A stretch of DNA of 45,442 nt from Lingula anatina. Taxonomy: Eukaryota > Brachiopoda > Lingulata > Lingulida > Lingulidae. The stretch covers positions 220,796 through 266,237 of the forward strand of contig NW_019775485.1 in assembly GCF_001039355.2 (NCBI RefSeq), given 5' to 3'. The notes below the pieces were generated by a model. The model worked only from the letters and a program-made list of their open reading frames with translations, did not search any database and was not told the origin of the DNA. The translations under genes and the position numbers were made by a program. Shown in pieces: positions 1 to 11,500 of the stretch; within the stretch, counting starts at the first letter, position 1, and each line of letters opens with the position of its first letter.

Positions 1-135
1 CGCACATGTTCCTAACAATTCTGAGAAGAGGAGTTTTCAGAACAGCGTACAAGATATTTTCCTCCCCTAGCTGTGGGCCTCATGCCAAAGCCCGCTTTAT
101 ATGTGTCACCGGCGGCCTGGTTTGATAGGCCTATA

Positions 136-410
136 TCGTCTGAGACTGGGTTCCCATCCCTGGATCGATCTAACAGGACTCGTCCATCTCCACGTGGTTT
201 CTCGCTAAATTGCTTTCAACCTAAGTGGCTTAGATGTCTGGCACGCGTAGCCCGCTAAAGCTGCTAACGATAGTTAATTGCTCCCTATCAGTTTTAGTAG
301 GCGTGACAGACATCTAAGCCGCTTAAGTTAAATACAATTAAGCGAGAATCCCGGTGGAGATAGCTCGATCCAAAGTTAGTACGATAGGGTCTGGGTATGG
401 TCTCTGAGAC
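136..410. repeat. Foldback (inverted-repeat) element, copy A
   Basis: Two arms of about 120 bp face each other around an AT-rich centre (near 268-290). The left arm runs from TCTGAGACTGGGTTCCCAT through CTCGCTAAATTGCTTTCAAC to GGCTTAGATGTCTGGCACGC; the right arm reads back as GCGTGACAGACATCTAAGCC. The right end abuts the splice donor of exon 577-417. Same family as 1247-1512 and 38214-38597. Confidence 0.75.
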
Positions 411-416
411 ACTAAC

Positions 417-3400
417 CTTTTCTCCCTGAGATGAATATGAGAATAGATCTCCTTGTTGCGCTACGCATGCTGCCCTTGCCTCACTCCACGACTTTTTAAC
501 GTCATACGTATTGAACTGAAAGCAGTAGTCGGTGACTGGACTCTCCAGCCATCCCGGTGGACACAACTGACCGTGAGCTGGAAAATTCAGAAACAACGCC
601 CTTGATTCATCAATGTATTATTCAGCATTTTATTTGGACATATAAGGCGTGCGTTACAGTGTGATAAGAGCTAAATACAAGTTGTATGTTGCTGTAGAAA
701 TAAAATATTGTCCAGCCATCAAAATTCGCACAACTCATTATTAAACTTCTCATTACATTGGCTAAGTTAATTAATTATTACCTAAAACATATTTTCCTTG
801 GACTAATGAGCGGCTTTTAACCTACTTTTACGCAGTTATTGAATAAATTAAAACCTGATAAAAAAATAAACAAATAGAGACTTTATCTAGGCCATCAAGG
901 TTAAGTCTTGTGTTCAACTGTTTGGAAATTAAATCTAGATTTATCAAAGGGGCGCTCCAAATAACACACATCGAAGCGATGAAGGCATTGAAATAAAAAA
1001 TCTTACAGGACAACTAACCCTTTGACATCATTTCAATAATCTCGCTTACAGAAAATAGTTAATAGAACAACGACAACATTTCTATATATTGTCCTTAGAG
1101 CTCATTTAGGAGTTTTATATTTTTCCTCAGTGGTCTGAAGTATTCAAGCCTGTACAATACTGTATAATGCAATCTGTCAGGAAAAATGGCTCGGATGCGA
1201 TAGTGAGTTCACATCCGTGACAACTGTGACTCATGTTAACGTGAAATGCCCCTATAAGACTAGGTTTCCATGCCTAGATCGATCTAACAGGATCGATCCA
1301 TCTCCAAAGGGCTTCTCGCTAAATTGCTTTCAGCTTAACCGGTTAGACGTCTGGCACTGCTATACGATAATTAATTACCCCCTAGCAGCTTCAGTAAGCG
1401 TGGCAGATATCTAAGCTGCTTAAATTGATTGCAATTTAGCGAGAAATTATCCCCTTGAAGATAGATCGATCCACAGTTAGTACGACTGGGTCTGGGAATG
1501 GTCTCTAAGATCTGCCTACTCCTGATGTTGAAGCATTGACTTTTTCCTTATAATAATAAAATGTATTTTATACATTAAAAGAATTGCTGATTTCCGCACA
1601 AGACAAATAAGCTGCTACATTGTAGGTGGCATCTACCAGAGCTGTCTTACGAAAGTTATGCTAAGCGTGGAGTAAGAATAGTACTTGTACATTGTGTAAA
1701 CAATTTTTTTACTTTTGGTTTTAAAAAAAATCCAATTTAACAGATGCCAGTTTAGTTTCATTTTGTTTATCGCTGGGTCGGTGGGTTATAAATGATACTT
1801 GACACCGTATTATTACTCCAGTAATTTTTTGTCCTTATTTTCATTGTTTTTCAAGGTAATGATTAACGCAGTGAAATAATAATAATACGATACTTTTCTT
1901 CATACAAAGTACTACATGCAGATTTCTGACGCTTTAATTGAAAATAAAATAGCAATTTTCGAATTATCAATTGTACAAGTGTGTCTTTCTGAAAAGCCTT
2001 TATCTTAAAGAAGGGTCAACATATGCTCACGTGTTTAAAGTTACAAATGCAGTCGTAATAATTGATGAACGAGGGTTCAAACAATGCAGTTAACGAACTA
2101 CAAAAGCAAGGTAGGGGAATAAGGTTACTTCTTATCAGAGATGACAATAGGATTAACACTTCTTGTTATGGTATTGAGAGGCTAGATGAGACCAAAAGTT
2201 ACTATACCATAATATCACGGGTTAATTATAATAAGTCACTGATTAACTAATGTTGCGACCTTATCTTTAGAGGGTCCTCTTTGATACATAACCATCTTCA
2301 AAACAAAATAAACACCAACCTGCGGCGAGGGTTGATACATATCACTCAAGTAAATATTTTTAATTCAGTGGGTCAACTACTTTGCCAAATTAAATCCTCT
2401 ACCTTTTCTGGGCGCTTAAACGCCCCGGTGTCAATTTTTTAATTTACGTATACCCCCTCCCAACACACACATACACACAAACGCACGTGCGCTTGAACGA
2501 ACGTTTTGATACGTTGATACAACCTATGAGTAATATGTCTATTTGTCCTATAACTGAAACTTACCCTAGATGATATAATACCCTGATCACGAGATGTGTT
2601 CACGTAGGTACAGGTTCACATTACTGTATAGATATAGATATTTGGCTCTCTGAAATTCTTGGGGTTTTCACTGTAACTTACACAATAACATTTTTCATGA
2701 CAAACATAAAGTTAGTATCAGCCATGCTGAAACTTATTTTCATTAAAAAACAAAGTGTTCTTTAATAAGGCGTTCATTGTTATCTGAAATGCTATATTAC
2801 ATGTGAGTATGCTTCCGTTTGTTGCTGAAAGGATTTAGCGCGATCAATTGTCATGATTTCTTTTGGTGCCCTGTGCATATTAAAATATATATATATATTC
2901 CGGCCTTAGACATAAGTTTAGTTTTAAAATAACAGAAATGCAAATGAGAGAATGTTTCATCATATCCTGCACTATCCATTCTGTAATCAGGTACTTTTAT
3001 TTGAGGGGTTTAGGCACTTTTGAAGAAAGGATTGGGAAAGGCAAGTAGCCACGTTTCAAATGCATATAAATGCGGCTTTAGAATATGAGTTAACCTTTAT
3101 AGAACTTTTATTCTAGAAATGACCCAACTTATAAACAAGTCATGGCAGTCGTGGCCGAGTGGTTAAGGCGACAGACTAGAAATCTGTTGGGGTCTCCCCG
3201 CACAGGTTCGAATCCTGTCGACTGCGGATGGGTCCTTTTTTTTTCTGCAGTATCTGTCATAACAGGTGTTTTAAAATTTGACGAAACAAGTGCAAAAGCT
3301 ACTGCCCTTGCCAATAAAAACTTGCACTAAACAAAATTGAGAGTGAAAAAATGCATCAACGCATCGCCGCAAATATCCGTTCTTGAAGATATTCAATTTC

Positions 3401-5386
3401 CGTTGAGCCGAAAATAAGAACAGTAAATATAAGCAGGGTGGGGTCTTACGTAAGCGAGAGTGAATGTCTAATTTTTCTCTAAATACGGGCAAAGTAGCTA
3501 AACTTTCATTTTTTTAAATCTAAAAAAAATAAAATAAAAATACAGAATTTGTTTTTGTTCTTGTTTTCATTCCACATTACTATTTTACACACTATACGAC
3601 ATAATGCAGCTTTCCGTATAGCTTCGTCATTATTCTTCTCGCGGTCGGTGTTACAAAACTTGATGCAACACACTGCTCAGCAGTACTCTAATATTTGGAG
3701 TTGTTGACGAAAGCTTGGGCAACGACCACCAAAATTCAAAACAGATGCCGTTTGACATAAAACAATCTATGCAGTTAAAATTACACAACAAGTGGTGTGA
3801 AGGGAGGCCAATTCGATTTCTAGCGTAAACAACACTATATCGTAGTCCCCAACATGTGCACGTGTTCTCCGGCTTCAAATAAAACAATATTTGAAGGAAA
3901 TAGGAGCGGCGGGACGCGTGAGTTTTTATAAACCTTTTTTTTTCTGTTTTGTAGAACTTGGTTTGATTGGACTATTAACCTGTTGTCCCTCAGAAACTAA
4001 ATTTAATTTGATTAGGAGTAAAGTGAGAATATTGTGGTAATTTACACTTTCCTCGTTGCGTACTGGCATTCCGTATAAAAAGGGGAGATGCAGCATGACA
4101 CCGAGGAACTTAGAAAGACTAATTACGTTCATTAAAGATAGGGATGGCAAAAAATGGGACGAAGATCAAGAGCCCCTTCTCTTGCACCGGCTGCCTTAGA
4201 CCTATCTACAGGATGGTTAAAAACAATAAGATTCCACCCCTTCCTCTCTGTTCCCCTATCGCATATTATTTTATTGACTTAAGATAACCCAAAGGACGAC
4301 CTCTCGCCTTCTATAACACAGTGGGTACATACCTTGGTGCAGTTAGATAATGATAACATAGTACACAGCGCGGTAGAGGTTCGATGTGATAACTTGTCTC
4401 AATGAAAGGATCCTCCCCCTTCGGCCTCGAGATCACCCCGGAATCGAGCATCCACCCCCTACAAGAGCTAAGCTGATCCCAATCTACTTTGTGGATTGTG
4501 TTGGCCACGATTCTGCGTTAAGGTCATGCCTCAGTTGCAGCCTCTTACTTCCATATACCAACCCAAATTTGTCAATAAGGTCCCTGATTTTTCTGTCGCT
4601 ATTTTTGTGATAAAAAAGCACAAGCTAAACTATGCTTTTTAGCCAAGACCATTGCTCAAGATGATAACGTCGAGGTCTATGTAATTTAAACCACTGTCTT
4701 CAGATGTGGCAGGGTAGTCGTATTAGGCAACATGATGAATTTAATTCGTGTCTTTTTTCTTAAATTTCGCATTATAATGATTTTAACATGTGCTTTATAA
4801 CACAACATTCCACCAAGATGGATATGGTAGTGGGTGGATAATATTTCACTAGATTGCGAGAAGTACTGACTGAAAGCGCACAGCGTATTTATAAGCGATT
4901 TGACATCACTACTACGGCGATCACTTCAATAAATTTAAGTCGCTTTAAACCTGGCAGTCAATAAAACATGATGTTATCAGATATAGGAGGATATCAACAC
5001 CAGCGGTGCTGCCTTAAGTAACTATCAAAAGCATACACAGTATTCTGAATATCGGGGCATTCTAGTCAAGATCGGGTTAAGTTTGTTACGTGGGACCTGT
5101 CATGGGACTGGTAAAATTTTTCAATCTGCGTATTACTTCTCATGCTTACATGTGATTCTTTTCGTAACGTGGACCATAGCAGAACATTAGTAAGTGGGCC
5201 CCCAGTAACATTTCCTTGTCATCCGCGTTAAATATGAATATCTGTTATGCGACTTAAACAAGTAAAAAATCTAGAAAAAAAGAGAGAAAAAAGAGAAAAT
5301 AGCTGAAACATTTTCTTTAACGTACCTGAACTTAAGAATAGTACAATTCCAATAAATAAAACTGCTGGGTAGTAATAATGCTCCAT
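417..5386 (-). CDS. 5' part of a second, paralogous CTLD lectin gene (runs off the left edge)
   Basis: Two exons are visible. Exon 1 (5386-5326, 61 nt) encodes MEHYYYPAVLFIGIVLFLSS plus one base, a clear signal peptide, before donor GTACGT. Exon 2 (577-417, 161 nt, acceptor ATTTTCCAG, donor GTTAGT) joins in phase 1 to give AHGQLCPPGW and the first half of a CTLD. It has the same length and phases as exon 2 of the big receptor and about 27 of 53 identical residues. The ~4.75-kb intron between them holds repeats and the tRNA gene. Further exons lie beyond position 1. Inferred to be a tandem duplicate receptor; its total CTLD number cannot be seen. Confidence 0.65.
1247..1512. repeat. Foldback (inverted-repeat) element, copy B
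   Basis: Same arms as copy A: AAGACTAGGTTTCCATGCCT and CTCGCTAAATTGCTTTCAGC on the left, AGATATCTAAGCTGCTTAAA and a GATCGATCC core on the right, around an ATAATTAATTACC centre. It lies in intron 1 of the left-hand lectin gene. Confidence 0.75.
3145..3226 (+). tRNA. tRNA-Ser (anticodon AGA)
   Basis: An 82-nt cloverleaf. The acceptor stem GCAGTCG pairs with CGACTGC and is followed by discriminator G. The anticodon loop is CTAGAAA inside an ACAGA/TCTGT stem, giving anticodon AGA (read as IGA). A long variable arm (TTGGGGTCTCCCCGCA region) marks the serine class. The internal promoter A box TGGCCGAGTGG (3152-3162) and B box GGTTCGAATCC (3205-3215) are intact. No intron. It lies antisense within intron 1 of the left-hand lectin gene. 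Confidence 0.96.
3236..3244 (+). terminator. RNA polymerase III terminator of tRNA-Ser
   Basis: Nine consecutive T residues starting ten bases after the end of the tRNA, as expected for Pol III termination. Confidence 0.85.
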
Positions 5387-5619
5387 CTCGCCTCGAGTCG
5401 CTTTGACAAAATCAAGCACGCATCCCCTGTCCCACGCTTCGTTCTCACCGAGTGCTCCGCACTAAATGTACAATAACAGTCGCCGTCCAACCTTCGCGTT
5501 GAAATAAAGTTAAAGAATGCCTTTGTACAACTCACATGATGTAGATTGTTAACGTTAGTCAAACCTTTGGACGCACGACAGTTAAGGAGGCCGATAAGGA
5601 ACCAGCTACCAGCTGATAG

Positions 5620-5700
5620 CCCCGTTTGAGCCTGTGACGTAGCGTCACATGCGCCGTGGGTAGGACGGCTGTTTACAAGCCGTGATTGTTTTTATACTAT
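5620..5700 (-). promoter_or_regulatory. Possible promoter region of the left-hand lectin gene
   Basis: Upstream of exon 1 (ATG 5386) the DNA becomes richer in G+C and CpG than its surroundings. It holds GTGACGTAGCGTCAC at 5633-5647, a near-palindrome resembling a CRE/bZIP site, and a minus-strand TATAAA at 5691-5696. These sit 250-310 nt from the start codon. Weak evidence; it only becomes meaningful if exon 1 is real. Confidence 0.25.
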
Positions 5701-6669
5701 GAATAAACAAAGGCGTAAGAACGCGTTTGGATGGTTTTGAAGGTTTTTTCAGATTTTTATAAAACCGTGGCATGTTAGAAGCGTTAATTAAGCGTTTTTA
5801 ATTGGTGGGATATGAGGTTGAGACACGTACATCACAAATTGTAACTGAATTAGTCTTTATTGCGATAAATTACAATGTTCTATATGTATCATAATGGGTA
5901 AACAATTACATTAGGGGAGTGTTTTATGAGTAAACAACTGCATAGGGGTGTTTTGGAGAAAAATCTGAGTAGTGTACAATATAATCTCGAGAGAGTTCAG
6001 TAATGCGCTCATCTTATTTAATAGCTTTGAAAGTCTTAGTTTTCACAGCAAGTTCTTTTTTTTTTTTTTTTTCAGAGACATTCTGGCAAGGTTTATTTTG
6101 TGTTGTGAGGTCTCTGCTACTTCAGAGTGCAACAAACCCCCCACCCACCTCTCCCCGTTCTGTGCTGGCTTGCATGCTCTTTTATTTCTCCCACTGTTTT
6201 AGCCATGGTCAAATTGGCCTGGCCAAAAAAGACCACTAGAACTTTCGAGGTCGCTCACATTACTAGGAGTGTGTAGAGTTAAAATCCTTCACGTTTAGTT
6301 GACAAAACGGGTCTTCCGGTATATTGGCATTAAACCAATTTTTAGCGATGCTTTTTGTTTACGATCCCCATCTCTGTGTTATTCGCAGTAGTAATTATAA
6401 ACGAGTTGATAAACGCGATCACAGTTGACGCCTACTGATCCAAGATATAACTTATAGGGCTACTTTGAAAAAATGCGATTTGGGACGTTCTTCACTACTG
6501 ATCTCGTGAACATATCTCAACAGCTTTGTATTCTTATTATTCAGTTGTATCACTTTGTAGTCATTCAAACTTCCAGCAGGTAAACGATTTTTCTCATATT
6601 TTAACCTTATTACATCAGACCATATTCGAGATGGACGCGTCACGATAAATTCTCCCCAGTTTTTTTTTA

Positions 6670-6692
6670 AATATATATATATATATATATAT
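6670..6692. repeat. (AT)n microsatellite
   Basis: About eleven AT units in intergenic DNA between the two lectin genes. Confidence 0.9.
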
Positions 6693-7019
6693 CTCACCCT
6701 GATTAAATAGATTTAGAGAAGCTAGTCAAACTGACAAACAGGAAGGTCCGTCAGCGGCCTTTTGATCTCTGGCTTGTTCACTTTTTACAATCTAAAACGA
6801 CTGCGGCGAAGGAGGAAGTAGCGGAGGAACGTTTTTCGTTTCCTTTTTTATCAGTTTCTATCAATAATTTGATAACGCTTTTCTGGTAGCCAAAGGCAAC
6901 AGATGGCACCTGTTCTTCATCAGTGCCACACAGGGTTTTATACAGGATATTAGACGACTTTTGACGCTTGTTAATGCGGAGGAAGAACAAAGGCGAACGT
7001 CGGATCGAGGCAAGGGTAG

Positions 7020-7085
7020 GCAGAGAGAGAGAGACAGAAGAGGCGGTTAAAAATGAGATAGAGAGAGAGAGAGACAGAGATGAAG
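7020..7085. repeat. (GA)n-rich tract
   Basis: Two GA runs (7022-7033, 7059-7080). They explain the Ser/Leu-rich open frame on the minus strand here. Confidence 0.85.
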
Positions 7086-7908
7086 CAACAGAAGAAGAAG
7101 AGATCTCTTGATCAGCAGCTCCCAGGTGCTCCCTAACGTCCGCATCAGCACGTCTACCTCGCTTTTCACAGATATGTACAAAACAATTTTTCTTCATAAA
7201 CAAATGTTCTACGATATTTTCTCTTGAATTTCCTTTATGTCGAAAGGATTTGTCCTTCTTGGTCCACTCCCATCGTTAATAATACTTCCTGGTTTACAGA
7301 GTTAACGAGAAAATATAATCAGCGTGACATTTTGACAAAAACAAGGAAAAAAGAATAGTAGTATTTTGTCTCTTTGGATTTTTGTTATGGTTTGCCGAAA
7401 CCTCTCTCTCTAAATAACTGTTGCAAATAAACATGTGAATCTGGGTTAGCGGGACTGGTACGAGAACACACGAAAACAACCATCGAGACATTTGATTGAA
7501 AAAAAGAAAATGAAAAATAAAAATAAAATCAATAAGATGAAAACTTTTGGTGTAAACAAAATTGTAGATCTTGGATTGCGAGTCAGGTTCGTTTATACAC
7601 AAAAAACAACTATAACGGCGTTTGGTTGCAAAATAAAACAAAAGAAACAAAAAAGGAAAAATCTAATTATAATTGAATTGTCACAAAAATATGTATGTAA
7701 ACCCGGGATTGCCAAACGCGAAAACAACCATAACTACTTTTGATTTAAACAGAAAAATAAAAAAAAATGTTTAAAAAAACGCGAGATGTTGTTTCAGTAT
7801 CTGACCTTCTATTCTAAATTAGCAGTGGTGTGGACACAGCTTCACAATGCTTTTAAACTTCAGGTTGAGAAAATCATACACTTGGTTTACTGTGGGGACA
7901 TTGCTCTT

Positions 7909-7914
7909 TTTAAT
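7909..7914 (-). promoter_or_regulatory. Weak candidate poly(A) signal of the 17-CTLD receptor gene
   Basis: ATTAAA on the minus strand about 435 nt past the stop codon. No AATAAA is seen nearer. If it is used, the 3' UTR contains the degenerate MITE at 8041-8200. Confidence 0.2.
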
Positions 7915-8040
7915 CACTTTTCCTGTTTTCGAGAAAGAAATTCAGGTACAATGTCAATATTTTCATATAAATCGACCACATTTACTTACAACATGCATGT
8001 ATAAAATTGAAGATTCGTACATATATATCGTCTTTGAAAA

Positions 8041-8200
8041 CAGCCAAGCGGGGTTGGAGGGGGGCGGTTGAAAACACCGCTCTATATGTGAAAAGGTCTG
8101 CTCTGGGTAAAACTTGATCTAGGTACATGAAGGTTTTATAGTAAAAAGTCCACTTTTCCAGAAAAAGGATCTCTTTTTGAAATTGCTGGCTACGGGCCTG
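8041..8200 (-). mobile_element. MITE copy 3, degenerate, inverted, in the probable 3' UTR of the 17-CTLD gene
   Basis: The right end is an intact CTGGCTACGGGCCTG (8186-8200) next to GAAATTGCTGG, and the interior (GATCTAGGTACATGAAG, AAAAAGTCCACTTTTCC) is the reverse complement of copies 1 and 2. The left end is eroded and no target duplication is visible. It begins about 150 bp past the stop codon. Confidence 0.7.
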
Positions 8201-8349
8201 AGGCTTTAGAATTCCAATCCAATCTAAATCAAATTCTAAATTTGACACATTTTCCAACACCATCCATAACAAACACAACAAAAAAAAATTGTTTCCATAA
8301 AGAAAACATTAGTGTGTACTGGCAGTTCCGGTATCTCATCACTGTAACG

Positions 8350-8579
8350 TTATAACTTCACCGACTCCTCAAAATCAAACATATCGTACATCGGGTTCTC
8401 AATACTACTAGATCTGTCCTCGGCTTTATCAGCGTCACGTGTCACGTAAGTAATGTCGGCCACGGAGAAAGAGGAACGGTGTCGCTTAAGCACTATGCCA
8501 CCTATGGTCACAAGAAGGGCTGCGATGATGACGCAGAGGACAACTAGACCAGCTATGTTACCGCCTGTTAAGACATCAC
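8350..8579 (-). CDS. Terminal exon: transmembrane helix and cytoplasmic tail
   Basis: Acceptor TTGTCTTCTCCAG, then 75 codons and TAA. Residues 2581-2604 form one long hydrophobic helix (GLVVLCVIIAALLVTIGGIV in its core) stopped by KRHR. The 45-residue tail contains ENPMYDMF, which is both an NPxY and a YxxF-type sorting motif, an acidic DFEE patch and a C-terminal VKL that resembles a class II PDZ ligand. Mannose-receptor-family tails carry comparable tyrosine internalisation signals, so clathrin-mediated uptake is the likely function. Confidence 0.88.
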
Positions 8580-11500
8580 CTGGAGAAGACAAAGGAGTTC
8601 ATTTAAAATGACGATAAAATTCTATGTTTCTTTGCGAAATCATTTAAGCAATTTATAAGCTGGTGCTTCTGATGAAAGTCGATCTGTGACTCATAAATTT
8701 CATCATTATGTATACGCTGGTCCATTTATACATACTGGACATGGTACACGGGTCACTCAAATTTTTTGAAGTTGCATTTGGGAATACAAAAGGGTTTTAA
8801 CATTTGTAATGATATGAAATACTTTATCTTTGTTAGAAAACTAGACCACCAATTTAGGTTACACATCATATCCTCGCCTAGTTAATCTAGGTTTCCCCCA
8901 TCTGCAGAGTTCAACTATCAGAAAATACTACTGGTATAGAAATATGTTTTGTGTAAGGTTGCCCCATGTTACTGTTCTGTCAGAGTGATATAGTTTGCTG
9001 GGCTGCCGTATTATAACATTCTCATTTCTTTCCCAATGTCCATCGCATTAAATTTCCTGTAATCATTTTTATCTTACCACTGCCATTATCTTTTATCTTT
9101 CTCCCGGAGCCTCTCCCTGCTGGCTCAGCAGGCCTCACAGTGCCCACAGACTGCGTTGATTGCGGTAGATAAGACCCTGATTGTGTTCTGGGTGAACTAG
9201 CCTCTGCGGAGGTCGGCATTACTGCAAGGACAACATTTAGGACTAGTTATACTCCAAATCTTGTTTTAATGTGAAAACAGAACAAAATCTGCTTTTTGCA
9301 TTAACAATTTTTTTTCGGTTTTGAAAAACATTACTAGATATAAAAAACCGGGCTAAATGTAGGAAGTTTTTTTACAGATCAATACGCCTATTGTTTCAGA
9401 GTATAATATTCAACTTGATAACTGACCAGAGCTTACTTTTGTTCATTTTACAAATAAACCCCTTGCTCCTGTCACATCGGTTGTCATTCCACTTCCCCGA
9501 GTCCGCCAAAAGTTCCACGCAATTCTCTTTGTTTCCAGAGTTACTTGGCTCCCCTTCGCCCCAATTAGTGAAACTCAGAGATGTGCCGTCAAACCATTTG
9601 AAGGTATCTAGATGAAGATCAGTTAGAACATGGGTACCAATGCTTGCTGCAGGTATACATTTGTACTTTTCTTCACTTCGATGTTATATCAAATAACTAA
9701 TTACACTAGACTATATTGTTCTCAGTAGTTTGACAGATGACCGTTTAGATATTGAAACTTTTGAATGATGACACTATAATTTTGCATGACGCACGTCATA
9801 TTCTCCAGGCCCGTAGCCAGCAATTTCAAAAGGGGGTTCTTTTTTTTTTTGAAAAAGTGGACCTTTTCCAATAAAAACTTCATGTACCTAGGTCAAATTT
9901 TAACCAAAGTGGACCTTTTCCCAACAAAAGGGGCGGTTCTTTCGAACCCCCCGAACCCCCCTGGCTACGGGCCTGTTCTCCAAGCTCATCACGATACAGA
10001 ATGAGCTATGTAAAACGCATTTACCCAAATTCACTCTCTGTATGTTACCTTATTTTTGGTTATACAATACCCACTGCAAGGTCTTCGATTTAATGTGATT
10101 GTTACATGGCAAATTTCAATGGTAAACAAACAGCATAATTGCCTACCGTTTCTCCTTTTCACTAGTCCGATCCACATATTATTCGGTCTGTATTCGTTCG
10201 TTATGCTCCCCAGAATAAAATCGATTTCATCCTGGCTGGCAAAAGAAGCAAGTTGGCTACCTTTCTTGTAGCATTCAAAGCTTGCCTCAGCCCAGTTTTT
10301 AAATGCCTCTGAGTTGGGACAGAAGCAATAGGTGCCGTATTCCAACCATTCACCCCCTGGGGGGCACCACCCCGGGGACGGCTCTGTTGGTGTGGTGGGC
10401 GTTTCTGAAGCAAACATAAAAGGAATGGTAAAATATGAAGGTAAAAAACAAAGAGAAAACTAAACAAATAGAGAACCAAATAACATACATGTACGCCCAT
10501 TGGTCTGACTAGTGGTTCATGACCCCTCTTTACCAAATATACCCATAGAATTACTCAAAGTAAACCCACGGGTGAAAAGAATCTTCTGGCAATATTCCAC
10601 TATTATAAATCAATATTAAATTTCTATTCAGAAATAAACGAATAAAGGAAAAGCAAATAAATGGAAGTGGTACGGATCAATACGCACAAGAATGATGAAA
10701 TTGTAACTACTTTTAACAGAATGGAAACCATACACGGTCAGACGAAAGGATAAGCTAAAACTTTTACTCACGGCACTGCAGAAGGCCTATTTCAAATTGA
10801 TACATAAATACTTCGAACTAGATACCGAGAAATTCCATGAAAATTGTCGCAAGTTAATGCAATTTATACAGTTGATTCGCTTACCGGTAGTGGTCATACA
10901 AACGAAATGTTGTGGCTTCATACAGTTCAGATTCCTCCATGATCCCGCCGAGTTAATAATAACACAGGTCACCTCTCCTCCAACTTTGGGCTCATTTTCA
11001 TCCCAATTAGTGTACGTCATTGGCCAGTCGTTTACCCATTTATAAGACTCCTTCGAAAAAGATAAAGGGCTCTCGTTTTTAAATTCCAACCCGGTAAATT
11101 TGAATGTAACACGATTTTAGAGTTGTGGACGTGCTTGTGATTGAATTAAATAAAGACATAACATATGGTAAAAAAATTAAGTGGCGTGAGATGAGTTTTT
11201 TCACAAATATGTCCAATTTTACTGAACAGAGGAAGACACCGGTCGAAAAAGACTTCTCCAACCCGAATATCTCAGGTAAATTTACAGAGGGCTGTGGTAC
11301 GTACGCCAATATTAACTTGTCCAGCCCACCCATCGATAAAATTCACGTTTCTTATTCTTTAGATTTAACTCACCCAACCCATATCTCTCAGTCCAATCCA
11401 AATAGGCCTGTTGCCAGTCAGCATCATGGCGACCAGCAAGTTTGCCTCAATTACCGCGTCGGCCACATAGGGTAAGAAAGCACCGTCACTAACGCACTGT

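Larger units (their letters stand above)
578..5325 (-). other. Intron 1 of the left-hand lectin gene
   Basis: No further coding exon is supported between 578 and 5325. It holds foldback copy B (1247-1512), a CA-rich patch near 2462-2480, the tRNA-Ser gene (3145-3226, opposite strand) and otherwise AT-rich DNA. Short open frames here show no domain and no consistent splice pairing. Confidence 0.5.
5701..8040. other. Intergenic region between the two lectin genes
   Basis: AT-rich with poly-T/A, AT and GA tracts. The longest open frame (minus, 6778-7203) is dominated by the GA repeat and has no recognisable domain. I see no supported gene. Confidence 0.5.

Noticed and set aside
828-1013. Minus-strand frame MSCKIFYFNAFIASMC as the signal-peptide exon of the left lectin gene
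   Set aside because: Its first codon is TTG, not ATG, and the needed donor would be a poor GTGTTA. The exon at 5326-5386 has a real ATG, a better leader and a good donor.
3142-3330. Short open frames over the tRNA locus on both strands
   Set aside because: They read through the tRNA-Ser gene and its terminator; the cloverleaf explains the sequence.
6778-7203. 141-codon minus-strand open frame
   Set aside because: Its Ser/Leu-rich part is produced by the GA repeat. No domain, no splice partners and no similarity to the lectin or GT genes.
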